Assembly (NCBI GenBank): GCA_946545765.1
Contig: CAMNNS010000075.1
Coordinates: 1-6,922 of the forward strand
Length of the DNA: 6,922 nt
DNA from: an uncultured Bacteroidales bacterium
GTDB taxonomy: Bacteria > Bacteroidota > Bacteroidia > Bacteroidales > UBA932
Direction of reading: 5' to 3'
Shown: piece by piece, positions 1 through 6,640 of the stretch
Position numbering within the stretch: the stretch's first letter is position 1
How the letters are laid out: each line of letters opens with the position of its first letter
Translations under genes and position numbers: made by a program
The notes under the pieces: generated by a model
The model's database searches: none
The model's input: the letters and a program-made list of their open reading frames with translations, nothing else
What the model was told of the DNA's origin: nothing

Positions 1-572
1 TTGGTGCAAGTGGAGCGGGTAAAACCACTTTATTACAAATTTTAGGTACAATTCGCCCTCCCGATAAAGGGAATGTTATAATAGATGGAACAGATGTGTT
101 CTCTCTAAAAGAAAAAGAACTCGCATCATTTAGAAATTTAAAAATTGGTTTTGTTTTTCAGTTTCATCATCTTTTACCAGAATTTACTGCTTTGGAAAAC
201 ATTATGATGCCTGCTTTAATAGGCAAAAATCAGGGTATTATAAACAAAACAGATGCTCAAATTAAATCCTCTGCACTATCTCTTTTAGAAGAGTTGGGTT
301 TAAAAGGTAAAGATAATAGCAGACCTTCTGAACTTAGTGGAGGGGAGAGACAAAGAGTTGCTATAGCAAGGGCAATGATAAATTCTCCTAAAATTGTCTT
401 TGCAGATGAGCCAAGTGGGAACTTAGATAGTAAGACAAAAGAAGAACTTCATAATCTATTTTTTAAAATGAGAGACTCTCATGACCAGACATTTATTATT
501 GTTACTCACGATATGTCTCTTGCTCAAAGATGTAGCAGAAAATTAGAATTAGTTGATGGAACATTCATCTAA
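1..572 (+). CDS. lolD: LolD-type lipoprotein-release ABC transporter ATP-binding protein (5' end missing)
   Basis: This is the ATPase subunit of the LolCDE-type inner-membrane transporter that releases lipoproteins for transport to the outer membrane. The reading frame is open from the window edge (first full codon at 3), and 189 residues are visible. LolD proteins are usually about 220-230 residues, so roughly 30-40 N-terminal residues are missing. Visible motifs in order: Walker A GASGAGKTT at 3-29; the Q-loop region FQFHHLLPEFTALEN, which is characteristic of LolD; ABC signature LSGGERQ from 333; Walker B IVFADEP followed by the D-loop SGNLD; and the H-loop histidine in IIVTHD. The GTG at 96 is an internal valine codon, not the start, because the Walker A motif lies in frame upstream of it. 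The 3' end overlaps the next gene by 17 bases, suggesting translational coupling. MacB- or FtsE-type ATPases share the fold, but the FHHLLPEFTALEN stretch favours LolD. Confidence 0.93.
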   Translation, partial: GASGAGKTTLLQILGTIRPPDKGNVIIDGTDVFSLKEKELASFRNLKIGFVFQFHHLLPEFTALENIMMPALIGKNQGIINKTDAQIKSSALSLLEELGLKGKDNSRPSELSGGERQRVAIARAMINSPKIVFADEPSGNLDSKTKEELHNLFFKMRDSHDQTFIIVTHDMSLAQRCSRKLELVDGTFI

Positions 573-1320
573 TAATATCTTTAAATTCAAACAATTTTCT
601 GTAAATCAGGAAGGTGCATCAATGAAGATTAACACAGACGGAGTGTTGATTGGGGCGTGGGCTGTAAAAATTTTAAAAGGTACTCTTCTAAAAAATAAAG
701 AATATCAGATAAAAAGAGCCTTAGATATTGGATGTGGAACTGGAGTGATAGCTTTAATGCTCGCACAAAGTTTTGATTGTAAAATAGATGGAATAGATGT
801 AGATTTAGATTCTCACAATTGTGCAAAGGAAAATTTTGCCGCCTCCCCATGGAGAGAAAGAATAAAATCTTATCATTTCTCTTTACAAAATTTTGTTAAA
901 AGCACAAATAATAAATATAGTCTTATTGTCTCTAATCCACCCTTTTTCAACTCTTCATTAAAAAACCCCGATAAAAAGAAAAGCGTAGCAAGACACACAG
1001 AAACATTATCTTACAAAGAGCTAATCGTAAATTCTTTACAGCTTCTTTCGGATGACGGTTTTTTATTTTTGATTCTGCCAAGCGAAAGTATCGAGAGTCT
1101 TCTTGAAATCGCACATAAAAATTTTCTATACGAAAGAGCTATCTGCTATGTATCACACAGAAAAGGGGGAAAAAATAAAAGGGTAATGCTCTCTCTTGGA
1201 AAAGGTTTAGACACTCCACCAATTATCCAAAAATTAGCTATAGAAGAGAAAAAAAAGAATTCGGCTAACTTTTCTAAAAGTGCCGAATTCTGCGAACTGA
1301 TAAAGAATTTTTACATTTAG
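556..1320 (+). CDS. trmN6: tRNA1(Val) (adenine(37)-N6)-methyltransferase, TrmN6/YfiC family
   Basis: This is a SAM-dependent Rossmann-fold methyltransferase, predicted to form N6-methyladenosine at A37, next to the anticodon of tRNA1(Val), in the cytoplasm. Taking the ATG at 556 as start gives 254 residues, close to the roughly 240-250 of the family. The N-terminal FKFKQFSV and MKINTDGVLIGAWA stretches match the YfiC hallmark. SAM-binding motif I, DIGCGTG, is at about residues 57-63; the acidic motif II, GIDVD, follows; and the amino-methyltransferase catalytic motif NPPF is at about 127-130. The C-terminal EFCELIKNFYI resembles the usual family ending. A TTG one codon upstream (553) is a possible alternative start. 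The next ATG (622) would remove the conserved FKFKQF segment. No clear ribosome-binding site is visible, and the start lies inside lolD. The last 4 bases overlap the convergent gene, and the final 70 or so bases also carry that gene's terminator. The specific tRNA target is inferred from the family. Confidence 0.9.
   Translation: MEHSSNNIFKFKQFSVNQEGASMKINTDGVLIGAWAVKILKGTLLKNKEYQIKRALDIGCGTGVIALMLAQSFDCKIDGIDVDLDSHNCAKENFAASPWRERIKSYHFSLQNFVKSTNNKYSLIVSNPPFFNSSLKNPDKKKSVARHTETLSYKELIVNSLQLLSDDGFLFLILPSESIESLLEIAHKNFLYERAICYVSHRKGGKNKRVMLSLGKGLDTPPIIQKLAIEEKKKNSANFSKSAEFCELIKNFYI
1249..1291 (-). terminator. Intrinsic terminator of the minus-strand gene cluster, inside trmN6
   Basis: Read on the minus strand, AGAATTCGGC (1291-1282) pairs perfectly with GCCGAATTCT (1265-1256). 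Inside it, ACTTT pairs with AAAGT around a 4-base loop, with a 2-base bulge on the 3' side. The stem is followed at once by a run of T (1256-1249 as read on the minus strand). The hairpin starts 25 bases after the stop codon of the Spy-like gene. On the plus strand no T-run follows the hairpin, so it should act only on minus-strand transcripts. The whole element lies within codons of trmN6. Confidence 0.85.
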
Positions 1321-1799
1321 CGTCTCTTCCCGTTCCTGTATTGTTTAACTAAATCTCTGAAAAATTTTTCCTCTACTATCCTTACCATAGCCGCTTTTTT
1401 GGTTGGTAAGACCTTTAAGTATTTTAAATAATGTTCTTTTGATAACTCTGTCTCTTTTAGAAGATTGTTATAGTATTTCTCTGTAATAATTTTAATTTCA
1501 TCATCTTTCTTCCCCTCCTCTTTTATCGCTTTAGATAACTCTCTCATACTATTTATAGTTGTATTCCTTGCTTTCCACCTCTCTTTTTCACACAGATTAT
1601 AAACAGGCCAGAATTTTTCTGCCTCCTCGCAACTTAAATTTAGCTCTTTAGTAAAGAATGCTATTTTCATACTCTCGATATTCTCTTTACTAAATTTAGT
1701 ATCTTGTGATTCCTGCTTCTGAGCAAAAACAGAATTTGTACTTAAAACACTAAAGATTAAGCACACAAACACAACTAATGTTTTAAAACTTTTTTTCAT
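1317..1799 (-). CDS. Secreted Spy/CpxP-like helical protein, last gene of the sigma-factor cluster
   Basis: This is a 160-residue predicted periplasmic protein. It begins with a standard signal peptide: MKKSFK, a hydrophobic core at about residues 7-20, and likely cleavage after NSVFA at residue 26. The mature part is charged and mostly helical. It carries the motif LNLSCEEAEKFWPVYN (about 53-68), the form taken in Bacteroidota by the LTxxQ-type repeat of Spy/CpxP-like proteins, and a second conserved-looking segment, LKVLPTKKAAMVRIVEEKFF (about 128-147). Proteins of this type often sit next to ECF sigma factors and are thought to act as envelope-stress sensors or chaperones; the role here is inferred. 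Two cysteines (57 and 70) remain in the mature protein. It starts 2 bases after the stop of the preceding membrane-protein gene, so translation is probably coupled. Its stop overlaps the end of the convergent trmN6 by 4 bases. Confidence 0.82.
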   Translation of the reverse strand: MKKSFKTLVVFVCLIFSVLSTNSVFAQKQESQDTKFSKENIESMKIAFFTKELNLSCEEAEKFWPVYNLCEKERWKARNTTINSMRELSKAIKEEGKKDDEIKIITEKYYNNLLKETELSKEHYLKYLKVLPTKKAAMVRIVEEKFFRDLVKQYRNGKRR

Positions 1800-1801
1800 T
1801 T

Positions 1802-2305
1802 TTAATTACTTAACTCTTCTGCTATTAAATGTGTAAATAGTGTTGGAACTTGTCTGATATACTCGTCAAAGTCTTCATCATTTTCATTTTCTATAACAAT
1901 CTCCTTCTCTACAAAAGATAATTCTTCTTCAGAAACCATTATATCATTTACTGCGAAGAAATTATCTATACTATCTATATATTCATCGTGATGATTCTCT
2001 AATAACTCTATATTATCTGCTAAGTTTTTCTCCCCCTCAATATTGGTTGTAAGTTTAAGAACTCCAAATCCAATTCCAAAAATAAGTAAGAATGAGGCAG
2101 CTAAACCCATGTAAGCTTTTAAGCTACGGAAGATAATCACTTTTCTTTCTGGCTCTTTTACTTCCAGGCGCTCTCTTATTCTATCTTCTAAAGAAAGAAA
2201 GTAATCTTCTCCCACATGAAAAGGGAAATTTTTCTCTTTAATTTTCTCTAAAAAAGAATCTTTTTCTATGTCTAATCTATCTTTCAACATTTTGGTCTCT
2301 TTCAT
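1802..2305 (-). CDS. Single-pass membrane protein, probable anti-sigma factor
   Basis: This 167-residue protein has one strong transmembrane segment at about residues 63-86 (AYMGLAASFLLIFGIGFGVL). The basic, soluble N-terminal part should face the cytoplasm, and the acidic tail of about 80 residues should face the periplasm. The N-terminal part contains FPFHVGEDYFLSLEDRI (27-43), a version of the PFxVPxGYFxxLxxRI motif common in Bacteroidota proteins encoded just after ECF sigma factors. Position (38 bases after the sigma gene, 2 bases before the Spy-like gene), topology and motif together suggest it binds and restrains that sigma factor. No HxxxCxxC zinc motif of classical ZAS anti-sigma factors is present, so sigma binding is an inference. 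The start is either the ATG at 2305 or the in-frame ATG at 2290 (residue 6); the latter has slightly more purine-rich upstream sequence (AAAGAGACC). Neither has a convincing ribosome-binding site. Confidence 0.75.
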   Translation of the reverse strand: MKETKMLKDRLDIEKDSFLEKIKEKNFPFHVGEDYFLSLEDRIRERLEVKEPERKVIIFRSLKAYMGLAASFLLIFGIGFGVLKLTTNIEGEKNLADNIELLENHHDEYIDSIDNFFAVNDIMVSEEELSFVEKEIVIENENDEDFDEYIRQVPTLFTHLIAEELSN

Positions 2306-2343
2306 TTATTTGACTACAATTTCTTTAAAAAGTAAAATTATAA

Positions 2344-2886
2344 TTAAAATTCTTTTTTTAATGCCGCTTCTATTTTTTTGTATGCTACAGAATAAGAGGC
2401 TTTTACCGCATCGGGATTACTTTCTGTAATTTCTGCTATATCCTTATATTCCATCTCCTGAAAATATCTCATAGAAAAAATCGCCCTCTGCTTATCGGGG
2501 AGCTTCATTATCTCTTTTTGTAGGGCTAATTGTATGGTATCTCCACTATAATCCCCACCGGTTGTAATCTTATTTACAAGTTTGGTTTCATAAGATGAAA
2601 AAGAAAATTTGTTGTTTATCCTTTCCCTTTTTAGAAATGTAAGAGCCTCATTTGTGGCTATTCTATATAACCATGTATATAATCCCGATTCAGATCTAAA
2701 ATTAGACAAACTCTTCCAAGTCTTTATAAATGTGTTTTGTAATAAGTCGTCTGCATCTTCGTGAGAACCAACCATCTCCCTTAAATGCCAATAAAGGCGT
2801 TTACTATATTGGCGAACCAATAAATTAAAAGCTTGAGTTTGCTCTCCTTCCTTAAAAAGTCTTAATATTTGACTATCATCTATCAT
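2344..2886 (-). CDS. ECF-family RNA polymerase sigma factor (sigma-70 regions 2 and 4)
   Basis: This 180-residue sigma factor has the typical ECF layout of only two sigma domains. Region 2 spans about residues 17-90. It includes the core-binding segment DADDLLQNTFIKTW (44-57) and the -10-recognising helix area around GLYTWLYRIATNEALTFLKR. A linker of about 30 residues follows. Region 4 (about 120-178) has LPDKQRAIFSMRYFQEM and a helix-turn-helix ending DAVKASYSVAYKKIEAAL, which should read the -35 element. The alternative upstream ATG at 2890 is in another frame and closes after four codons, so the start at 2886 is preferred. It lies 20 bases after the stop of the C-terminal transketolase gene and is followed by a probable anti-sigma gene and a Spy-like gene, which suggests control of an envelope response. 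The regulon cannot be read from this window. Confidence 0.93.
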   Translation of the reverse strand: MIDDSQILRLFKEGEQTQAFNLLVRQYSKRLYWHLREMVGSHEDADDLLQNTFIKTWKSLSNFRSESGLYTWLYRIATNEALTFLKRERINNKFSFSSYETKLVNKITTGGDYSGDTIQLALQKEIMKLPDKQRAIFSMRYFQEMEYKDIAEITESNPDAVKASYSVAYKKIEAALKKEF

Positions 2887-2906
2887 TCATCTGCTTTCAA
2901 GAAGTT

Positions 2907-3860
2907 CTATTTTCTTTTAAGAGCTCTTTTTGCTGCCTGTATTATATTATCCGAATCCAATCCATACTCTTTCATAAGTTCCGATGGAGTACCACTTTGA
3001 CCAAATTTGTCTGCTATTGCCACATACTCTATAGGTGCTGGTCTATGAGCCGTTAAAAGAGATGCAATTGTTTCTCCTAATCCTCCTGCAATAAAATGTT
3101 CCTCCGCTGTAACTACACATTTTGTTTTCTCTACAGATTCTATGATTGCTTCATAATCTAAAGGTTTGATTGTAGCTATATCTATCACCTCTGCATTTAT
3201 TCCCTCTTTTTCAAGCGATAAAGCCGCTTGTATTGCCTCCCAAACCAAATGACCTGTTGCAAATATAGAGACATCTTTACCATCTATCATCTTAATCGCT
3301 TTACCTATAATAAACTCTTGATTTTCTGGAGTAAAATTTGGAACAGATGGGCGGCCAAACCTCAAATAAACAGCACCATTATATCTTCCTGCAGCAATAG
3401 TTGCAGCCTTTGTTTGATTGTAATCACAAGGATTTATAACGACCATATTAGGTAACATTCTCATCAATCCAATATCTTCTAAAATCTGATGTGTTGCTCC
3501 ATCTTCTCCAAGGGTAATGCCAGCATGAGAGGCAGCTATCTTAACATTTGTCTCAGAGTAAGCTACGCTCATTCTTACTTGGTCATAAACTCTACCTGTT
3601 GCAAAAGCAGCAAAGGTCCCAACAAAAGGGATTTTCCCATTTAAAGAAAGACCTGCAGCGGTTCCAATCATATTTGCCTCAGCTATACCACATTGGAAAA
3701 ACCTATCGGGAAACTCTTTTGCAAAAGCATCCATCTTGACAGAGCCCATAAGGTCTGCTGTAAGTGCCACTGCATTAGAGTTCTCTCTTCCAAACTCTAA
3801 TAGTCCAGCCCCAAACCCTGAGCGTGTATCTTTATTTCCTGTATTTATAAACTCTTTCAT
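2907..3860 (-). CDS. Transketolase, C-terminal subunit
   Basis: This is the second half of a split transketolase, 317 residues long, holding the TPP pyrimidine-binding domain and the C-terminal domain. The catalytic glutamate that activates TPP is E61 in CGIAEANM (57-64). Other active-site landmarks are GTFAAFATGR (81-90), the histidine of DGATHQ (120-125) and YLRFGRP (165-171). The C-terminal domain begins around residue 195 and includes TGHLVWEA and EEHFIAGGLGE. With the N-terminal subunit encoded 19 bases upstream it should form the enzyme that transfers two-carbon ketol units in the non-oxidative pentose phosphate pathway. The two halves total about 601 residues, against roughly 660 for single-chain transketolases. 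The start at 3860 is preceded by AGAAGAG, a weak ribosome-binding site. The specific substrate is not provable from sequence; split enzymes of this family include specialised ketol-transferases. Confidence 0.93.
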   Translation of the reverse strand: MKEFINTGNKDTRSGFGAGLLEFGRENSNAVALTADLMGSVKMDAFAKEFPDRFFQCGIAEANMIGTAAGLSLNGKIPFVGTFAAFATGRVYDQVRMSVAYSETNVKIAASHAGITLGEDGATHQILEDIGLMRMLPNMVVINPCDYNQTKAATIAAGRYNGAVYLRFGRPSVPNFTPENQEFIIGKAIKMIDGKDVSIFATGHLVWEAIQAALSLEKEGINAEVIDIATIKPLDYEAIIESVEKTKCVVTAEEHFIAGGLGETIASLLTAHRPAPIEYVAIADKFGQSGTPSELMKEYGLDSDNIIQAAKRALKRK

Positions 3861-3879
3861 ACTCTTCTAATATTTTATG

Positions 3880-4734
3880 TTAATAATCACCCAAGGTTTC
3901 TTTTAATTGCTCAAGGGCTTTTTCCATCTCCTCTTTTTTAGGAGCTTTTCCGTGCCAAGCACATGTACCTTCCATAAAATCAACTCCTTTTCCCATAACT
4001 GTTTTAAGCATAATCATTACAGGTTTCTCCTCTTTTTCTTCCAATTCTTTTGCCAATTTTATTGCTTGTAATATCTCAGCGATATTATTTCCATCTTTTA
4101 CAATAATAACATTCCACCCAAAAGATTTCCACTTTTGTTCTAAATTGTCAGGACCTATGACCTCCTCTGTGGTGCCATCTATCTGTTGTCCATTCCAATC
4201 TGTAAAAGCAATGATATTATTCACTTTATGATGAGAGGCAAATTCTGCTGCCTCCCATATTTGTCCCTCTTGACTTTCGCCATCACCAACAAGAACATAA
4301 ACATATTTACCTTTCTCTCCTTCTAATTTTTTCCCTACTGCAGCACCAATAGCAACAGACAACCCTTGTCCTAAAGAACCACTCGCAGCATAAATGCCTG
4401 GTAATCCTGTATCTGTAGCTGGATGCCCTTGTAATCTTGAGTGAATTTTTCTGAATGTTGCAAGTTCATTTATAGGAAAATATCCCGCTCTTGCTAAAGC
4501 ACTATAAAGCAAAGGGGATTCATGTCCTGCACTTAAAAAGAACATATCTTCTCCCTTACCTGTTCTACTCCAGCTCTTTACATTATATTTCATCTCTTCA
4601 AAATACAATGCTGTTACCACATCTGTTGAACTTAAACTTCCTCCAGGATGACCGCTATTGGCTCCTGTTACCATACGAATAATATCTCTCCTTATTTGAG
4701 AAGCTATTTCGTTAAGTTTTTGAATATCTGCCAT
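3880..4734 (-). CDS. Transketolase, N-terminal subunit
   Basis: This is the TPP diphosphate-binding half of a split transketolase, 284 residues long. Landmarks in order: SGHPGGSLSSTDVV (27-40), with the family's conserved histidine; the RLQGHP segment (100-105); ASGSLGQGLS (117-126); and the TPP/Mg motif, starting GDGESQEGQIWEAAEF at 150 and ending at NN (172-173), followed by DWNGQQIDG (179-187). The protein stops after the first domain, in LKETLGDY, and the C-terminal subunit begins 19 bases later. The domains are therefore separately encoded by design; this is not a frameshift, since both halves have their own start and stop and complete domain ends. Split transketolases are well known in Bacteroidota and archaea. 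It follows lepA by 41 bases with no visible terminator or convincing promoter. Confidence 0.93.
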   Translation of the reverse strand: MADIQKLNEIASQIRRDIIRMVTGANSGHPGGSLSSTDVVTALYFEEMKYNVKSWSRTGKGEDMFFLSAGHESPLLYSALARAGYFPINELATFRKIHSRLQGHPATDTGLPGIYAASGSLGQGLSVAIGAAVGKKLEGEKGKYVYVLVGDGESQEGQIWEAAEFASHHKVNNIIAFTDWNGQQIDGTTEEVIGPDNLEQKWKSFGWNVIIVKDGNNIAEILQAIKLAKELEEKEEKPVMIMLKTVMGKGVDFMEGTCAWHGKAPKKEEMEKALEQLKETLGDY

Positions 4735-4775
4735 GTCTATTATAGCTAAATTATCTTTGTTTATTATTGTTTGTA

Positions 4776-6560
4776 TTATAGTTTTAGTACCGCCATAAAT
4801 GCACTCTGGGGAACTTGAACTTGCCCAACCTGTCTCATTCTTTTCTTCCCTTTCTTTTGTTTTTCAAGAAGTTTTCTTTTACGAGAAATATCACCTCCAT
4901 AACATTTTGCGGTAACATCTTTCCTCACTTGACGAACTGTTTCTCTTGCAATAATTTTTGCCCCAATTGCTGCCTGAATTGCAATATCAAATTGCTGACG
5001 AGGAATTAACTCTTTGAGTTTTTCGCACATACGGCGTCCAAAATCATAAGAGTGATCTCTGTGAATCAAAGAAGAGAGAGCATCTACTTGTTCTCCGTTC
5101 AAAAGGATGTCCAATTTTACAAGATCTGCATCTCTGTAATCTGTTATGTGATAGTCAAATGAGGCATATCCCTTAGAGATAGATTTTAACTTGTCATAAA
5201 AATCAAAAACAATCTCTGATAAAGGTAAATCAAAATTTAATTCAACTCTATCTGTGGTGATATAGTGCTGACTAATAAGTATTCCCCTCTTATCTAAGCA
5301 CAATTTCATTATTGGACCAAAGAAGTCTGCTTTAGAGATAACTTGCGCTCTTATATATGGTTCCTCTATATGATCTACTAATGTGGTTTCTGGTAATCCC
5401 GATGGATTATGAACATCTAAAACTTCACCATCTGTTGTATAAACTTTATAAGAGACATTTGGCACTGTTGTTATACAATCCATATTAAACTCCCGATAAA
5501 GTCTCTCTTGTACAATTTCTAAATGAAGCAAACCAAGAAAGCCACACCTAAATCCGAATCCAAGAGCAAGAGAACTCTCTGGTTCAAAGACTAAAGAGGC
5601 ATCATTTAATTGCAGTTTTTCCAAAGAGACTTTTAACTGATCATATTCGTCTGTCTCTACAGGATAAACTCCGGCAAATACCATAGGTTTAACCTCTTCA
5701 AATCCGGCAATAGCCTCAGAACAAGGTCTGTTAACAGATGTAATAGTGTCACCCACCTTTACCTCTACGGCACTTTTAATCCCACTGATAATATATCCTA
5801 CATTCCCACATCCAATAAAATCCTTGGGTTGTAATTTCATTCCCATAACACCAACCTCATCAGCCACATACTCCATCCCGGTATTATAAAATTTTACTCT
5901 GTCCCCTTTGTGAATAACCCCAGATTCTACCTTATAATATGCGATAATTCCCCTAAAAGGATTAAAGACCGAATCAAAAATTAGGGCTTGAAGTGGCGCA
6001 TCTTGATCCCCTTGTGGAGCAGGTATTCTATCAACAATAGCATCTAAAATTTCTGGCACCCCTTTACCTGTTTTAGCACTACACATCAATACCTCATCGG
6101 GAGAGCAACCAATCATTTCACAGACCTGATCTCTAACAACTTCTGGCTCTGCCGCATCCATATCTATTTTATTCAGTATTGGGATAATGGTTAAATCATG
6201 CTCTAATGCCAAATAAAGATTTGAAATGGTTTGTGCTTGAATTCCTTGAGTAGCATCTACTACAAGAAGAGCCCCCTCAGAAGAGGCAATAGATCGTGAA
6301 ACTTCATAAGAAAAATCTACGTGCCCAGGGGTGTCCAAAAGATTTAAAATATACTCCTCTCCCCCTTTTTTATATTTCATTTGCACCGCATGGCTTTTTA
6401 TGGTAATACCCTTCTCTTTCTCTAAATCCATAGAATCAAGAACTTGAGATTCCATTTCTCGAGCCGTTACTGTCCCTGTACCCTCCAACATCCTGTCTGC
6501 CAGCGTACTTTTTCCGTGGTCTATATGTGCAATAATACAAAAGTTTCTAATATTCTTCAT
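4776..6560 (-). CDS. lepA: Elongation factor 4 (LepA), ribosome-associated translational GTPase
   Basis: This is a complete 594-residue LepA/EF4, matching the usual length of about 595-600. The family binds the ribosome, has been reported to promote back-translocation and to influence ribosome biogenesis, and is peripheral to the membrane in some bacteria. The start is secure: MKNIRNFCIIAHIDHGKSTL is nearly the standard family N-terminus. GTPase motifs: G1 AHIDHGKST (11-19), G2 within GITI (51-54), G3 DTPGH (76-80) with the catalytic histidine, G4 NKID (130-133) and G5 SAK (161-163). EF-G-like beta-barrel and alpha/beta domains follow. The LepA-specific C-terminal domain includes AKCYGGDISRKRKLLEKQKK (551-570) and the terminal basic segment. 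No key residue is missing. It is the first gene of the minus-strand run and has a candidate Bacteroidota promoter element 7 bases upstream of the ATG. Confidence 0.98.
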   Translation of the reverse strand: MKNIRNFCIIAHIDHGKSTLADRMLEGTGTVTAREMESQVLDSMDLEKEKGITIKSHAVQMKYKKGGEEYILNLLDTPGHVDFSYEVSRSIASSEGALLVVDATQGIQAQTISNLYLALEHDLTIIPILNKIDMDAAEPEVVRDQVCEMIGCSPDEVLMCSAKTGKGVPEILDAIVDRIPAPQGDQDAPLQALIFDSVFNPFRGIIAYYKVESGVIHKGDRVKFYNTGMEYVADEVGVMGMKLQPKDFIGCGNVGYIISGIKSAVEVKVGDTITSVNRPCSEAIAGFEEVKPMVFAGVYPVETDEYDQLKVSLEKLQLNDASLVFEPESSLALGFGFRCGFLGLLHLEIVQERLYREFNMDCITTVPNVSYKVYTTDGEVLDVHNPSGLPETTLVDHIEEPYIRAQVISKADFFGPIMKLCLDKRGILISQHYITTDRVELNFDLPLSEIVFDFYDKLKSISKGYASFDYHITDYRDADLVKLDILLNGEQVDALSSLIHRDHSYDFGRRMCEKLKELIPRQQFDIAIQAAIGAKIIARETVRQVRKDVTAKCYGGDISRKRKLLEKQKKGKKRMRQVGQVQVPQSAFMAVLKL

Positions 6561-6567
6561 ACGGATG

Positions 6568-6575
6568 CAAAGATA
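6568..6575 (-). promoter_or_regulatory. Candidate -7 promoter element for lepA
   Basis: On the minus strand the sequence TATCTTTG is an exact match to the Bacteroidota housekeeping -7 consensus TAnnTTTG, and it continues as GCA. It ends 7 bases before the lepA ATG. I see no good TTG-type -33 partner about 19-21 bases further upstream, so the call rests on the -7 element and its position alone. If used, transcription would begin at or within a few bases of the start codon, giving a leaderless or nearly leaderless mRNA. Confidence 0.4.
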
Positions 6576-6622
6576 AAGAATAAACTCATTTTATAGATAC
6601 TAATACTATAAAAATACCAAAT

Positions 6623-6640
6623 CAAATAGTGCAATATTTG
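6623..6640. repeat. Short perfect dyad upstream of lepA, possible operator
   Basis: CAAATA and TATTTG form a perfect 6-bp inverted repeat separated by 6 bases. It is centred about 70 bases upstream of the lepA start codon and about 55 bases upstream of the candidate -7 element, where a regulator could bind. The sequence is AT-rich, so such a dyad could arise by chance. Confidence 0.2.

Noticed and set aside
629..850. Minus-strand open frame of 73 codons inside trmN6; similar short frames occur opposite the transketolase and lepA genes.
   Set aside because: They lie antisense to strongly supported conserved genes, have no recognisable motifs and have low-complexity compositions typical of shadow frames.
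1381..1410. Inverted repeat CTTACCA...TGGTAAG, a possible plus-strand terminator for lolD-trmN6.
   Set aside because: The 7-bp stem has a bulged interior and no T-run follows on either strand. It lies in conserved-looking codons of the Spy-like gene.
2976..2982. GGAACTT on the minus strand, resembling a sigma-E-type -35 element upstream of the sigma gene.
   Set aside because: No matching -10 element lies at 15-17 bases. The bases encode the conserved C-terminal segment SGTPSELMKEYG of transketolase.
2907..4734. Transketolase halves read as one gene broken by a frameshift.
   Set aside because: Each half has its own start, its own stop and complete domain boundaries, with a 19-base spacer carrying a weak ribosome-binding site. 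Split transketolases are an established arrangement.
4752..4759. Exact TATCTTTG (-7-like element) on the plus strand between the N-terminal transketolase gene and lepA.
   Set aside because: No plus-strand gene follows and no -33 partner is seen. In an AT-rich genome this is probably chance; an antisense transcript cannot be excluded.
4735..4775. Possible promoter for the transketolase genes (TAATTTAG on the minus strand).
   Set aside because: It has one mismatch to TAnnTTTG and no TTG at the -33 spacing, so it is not strong enough to call.
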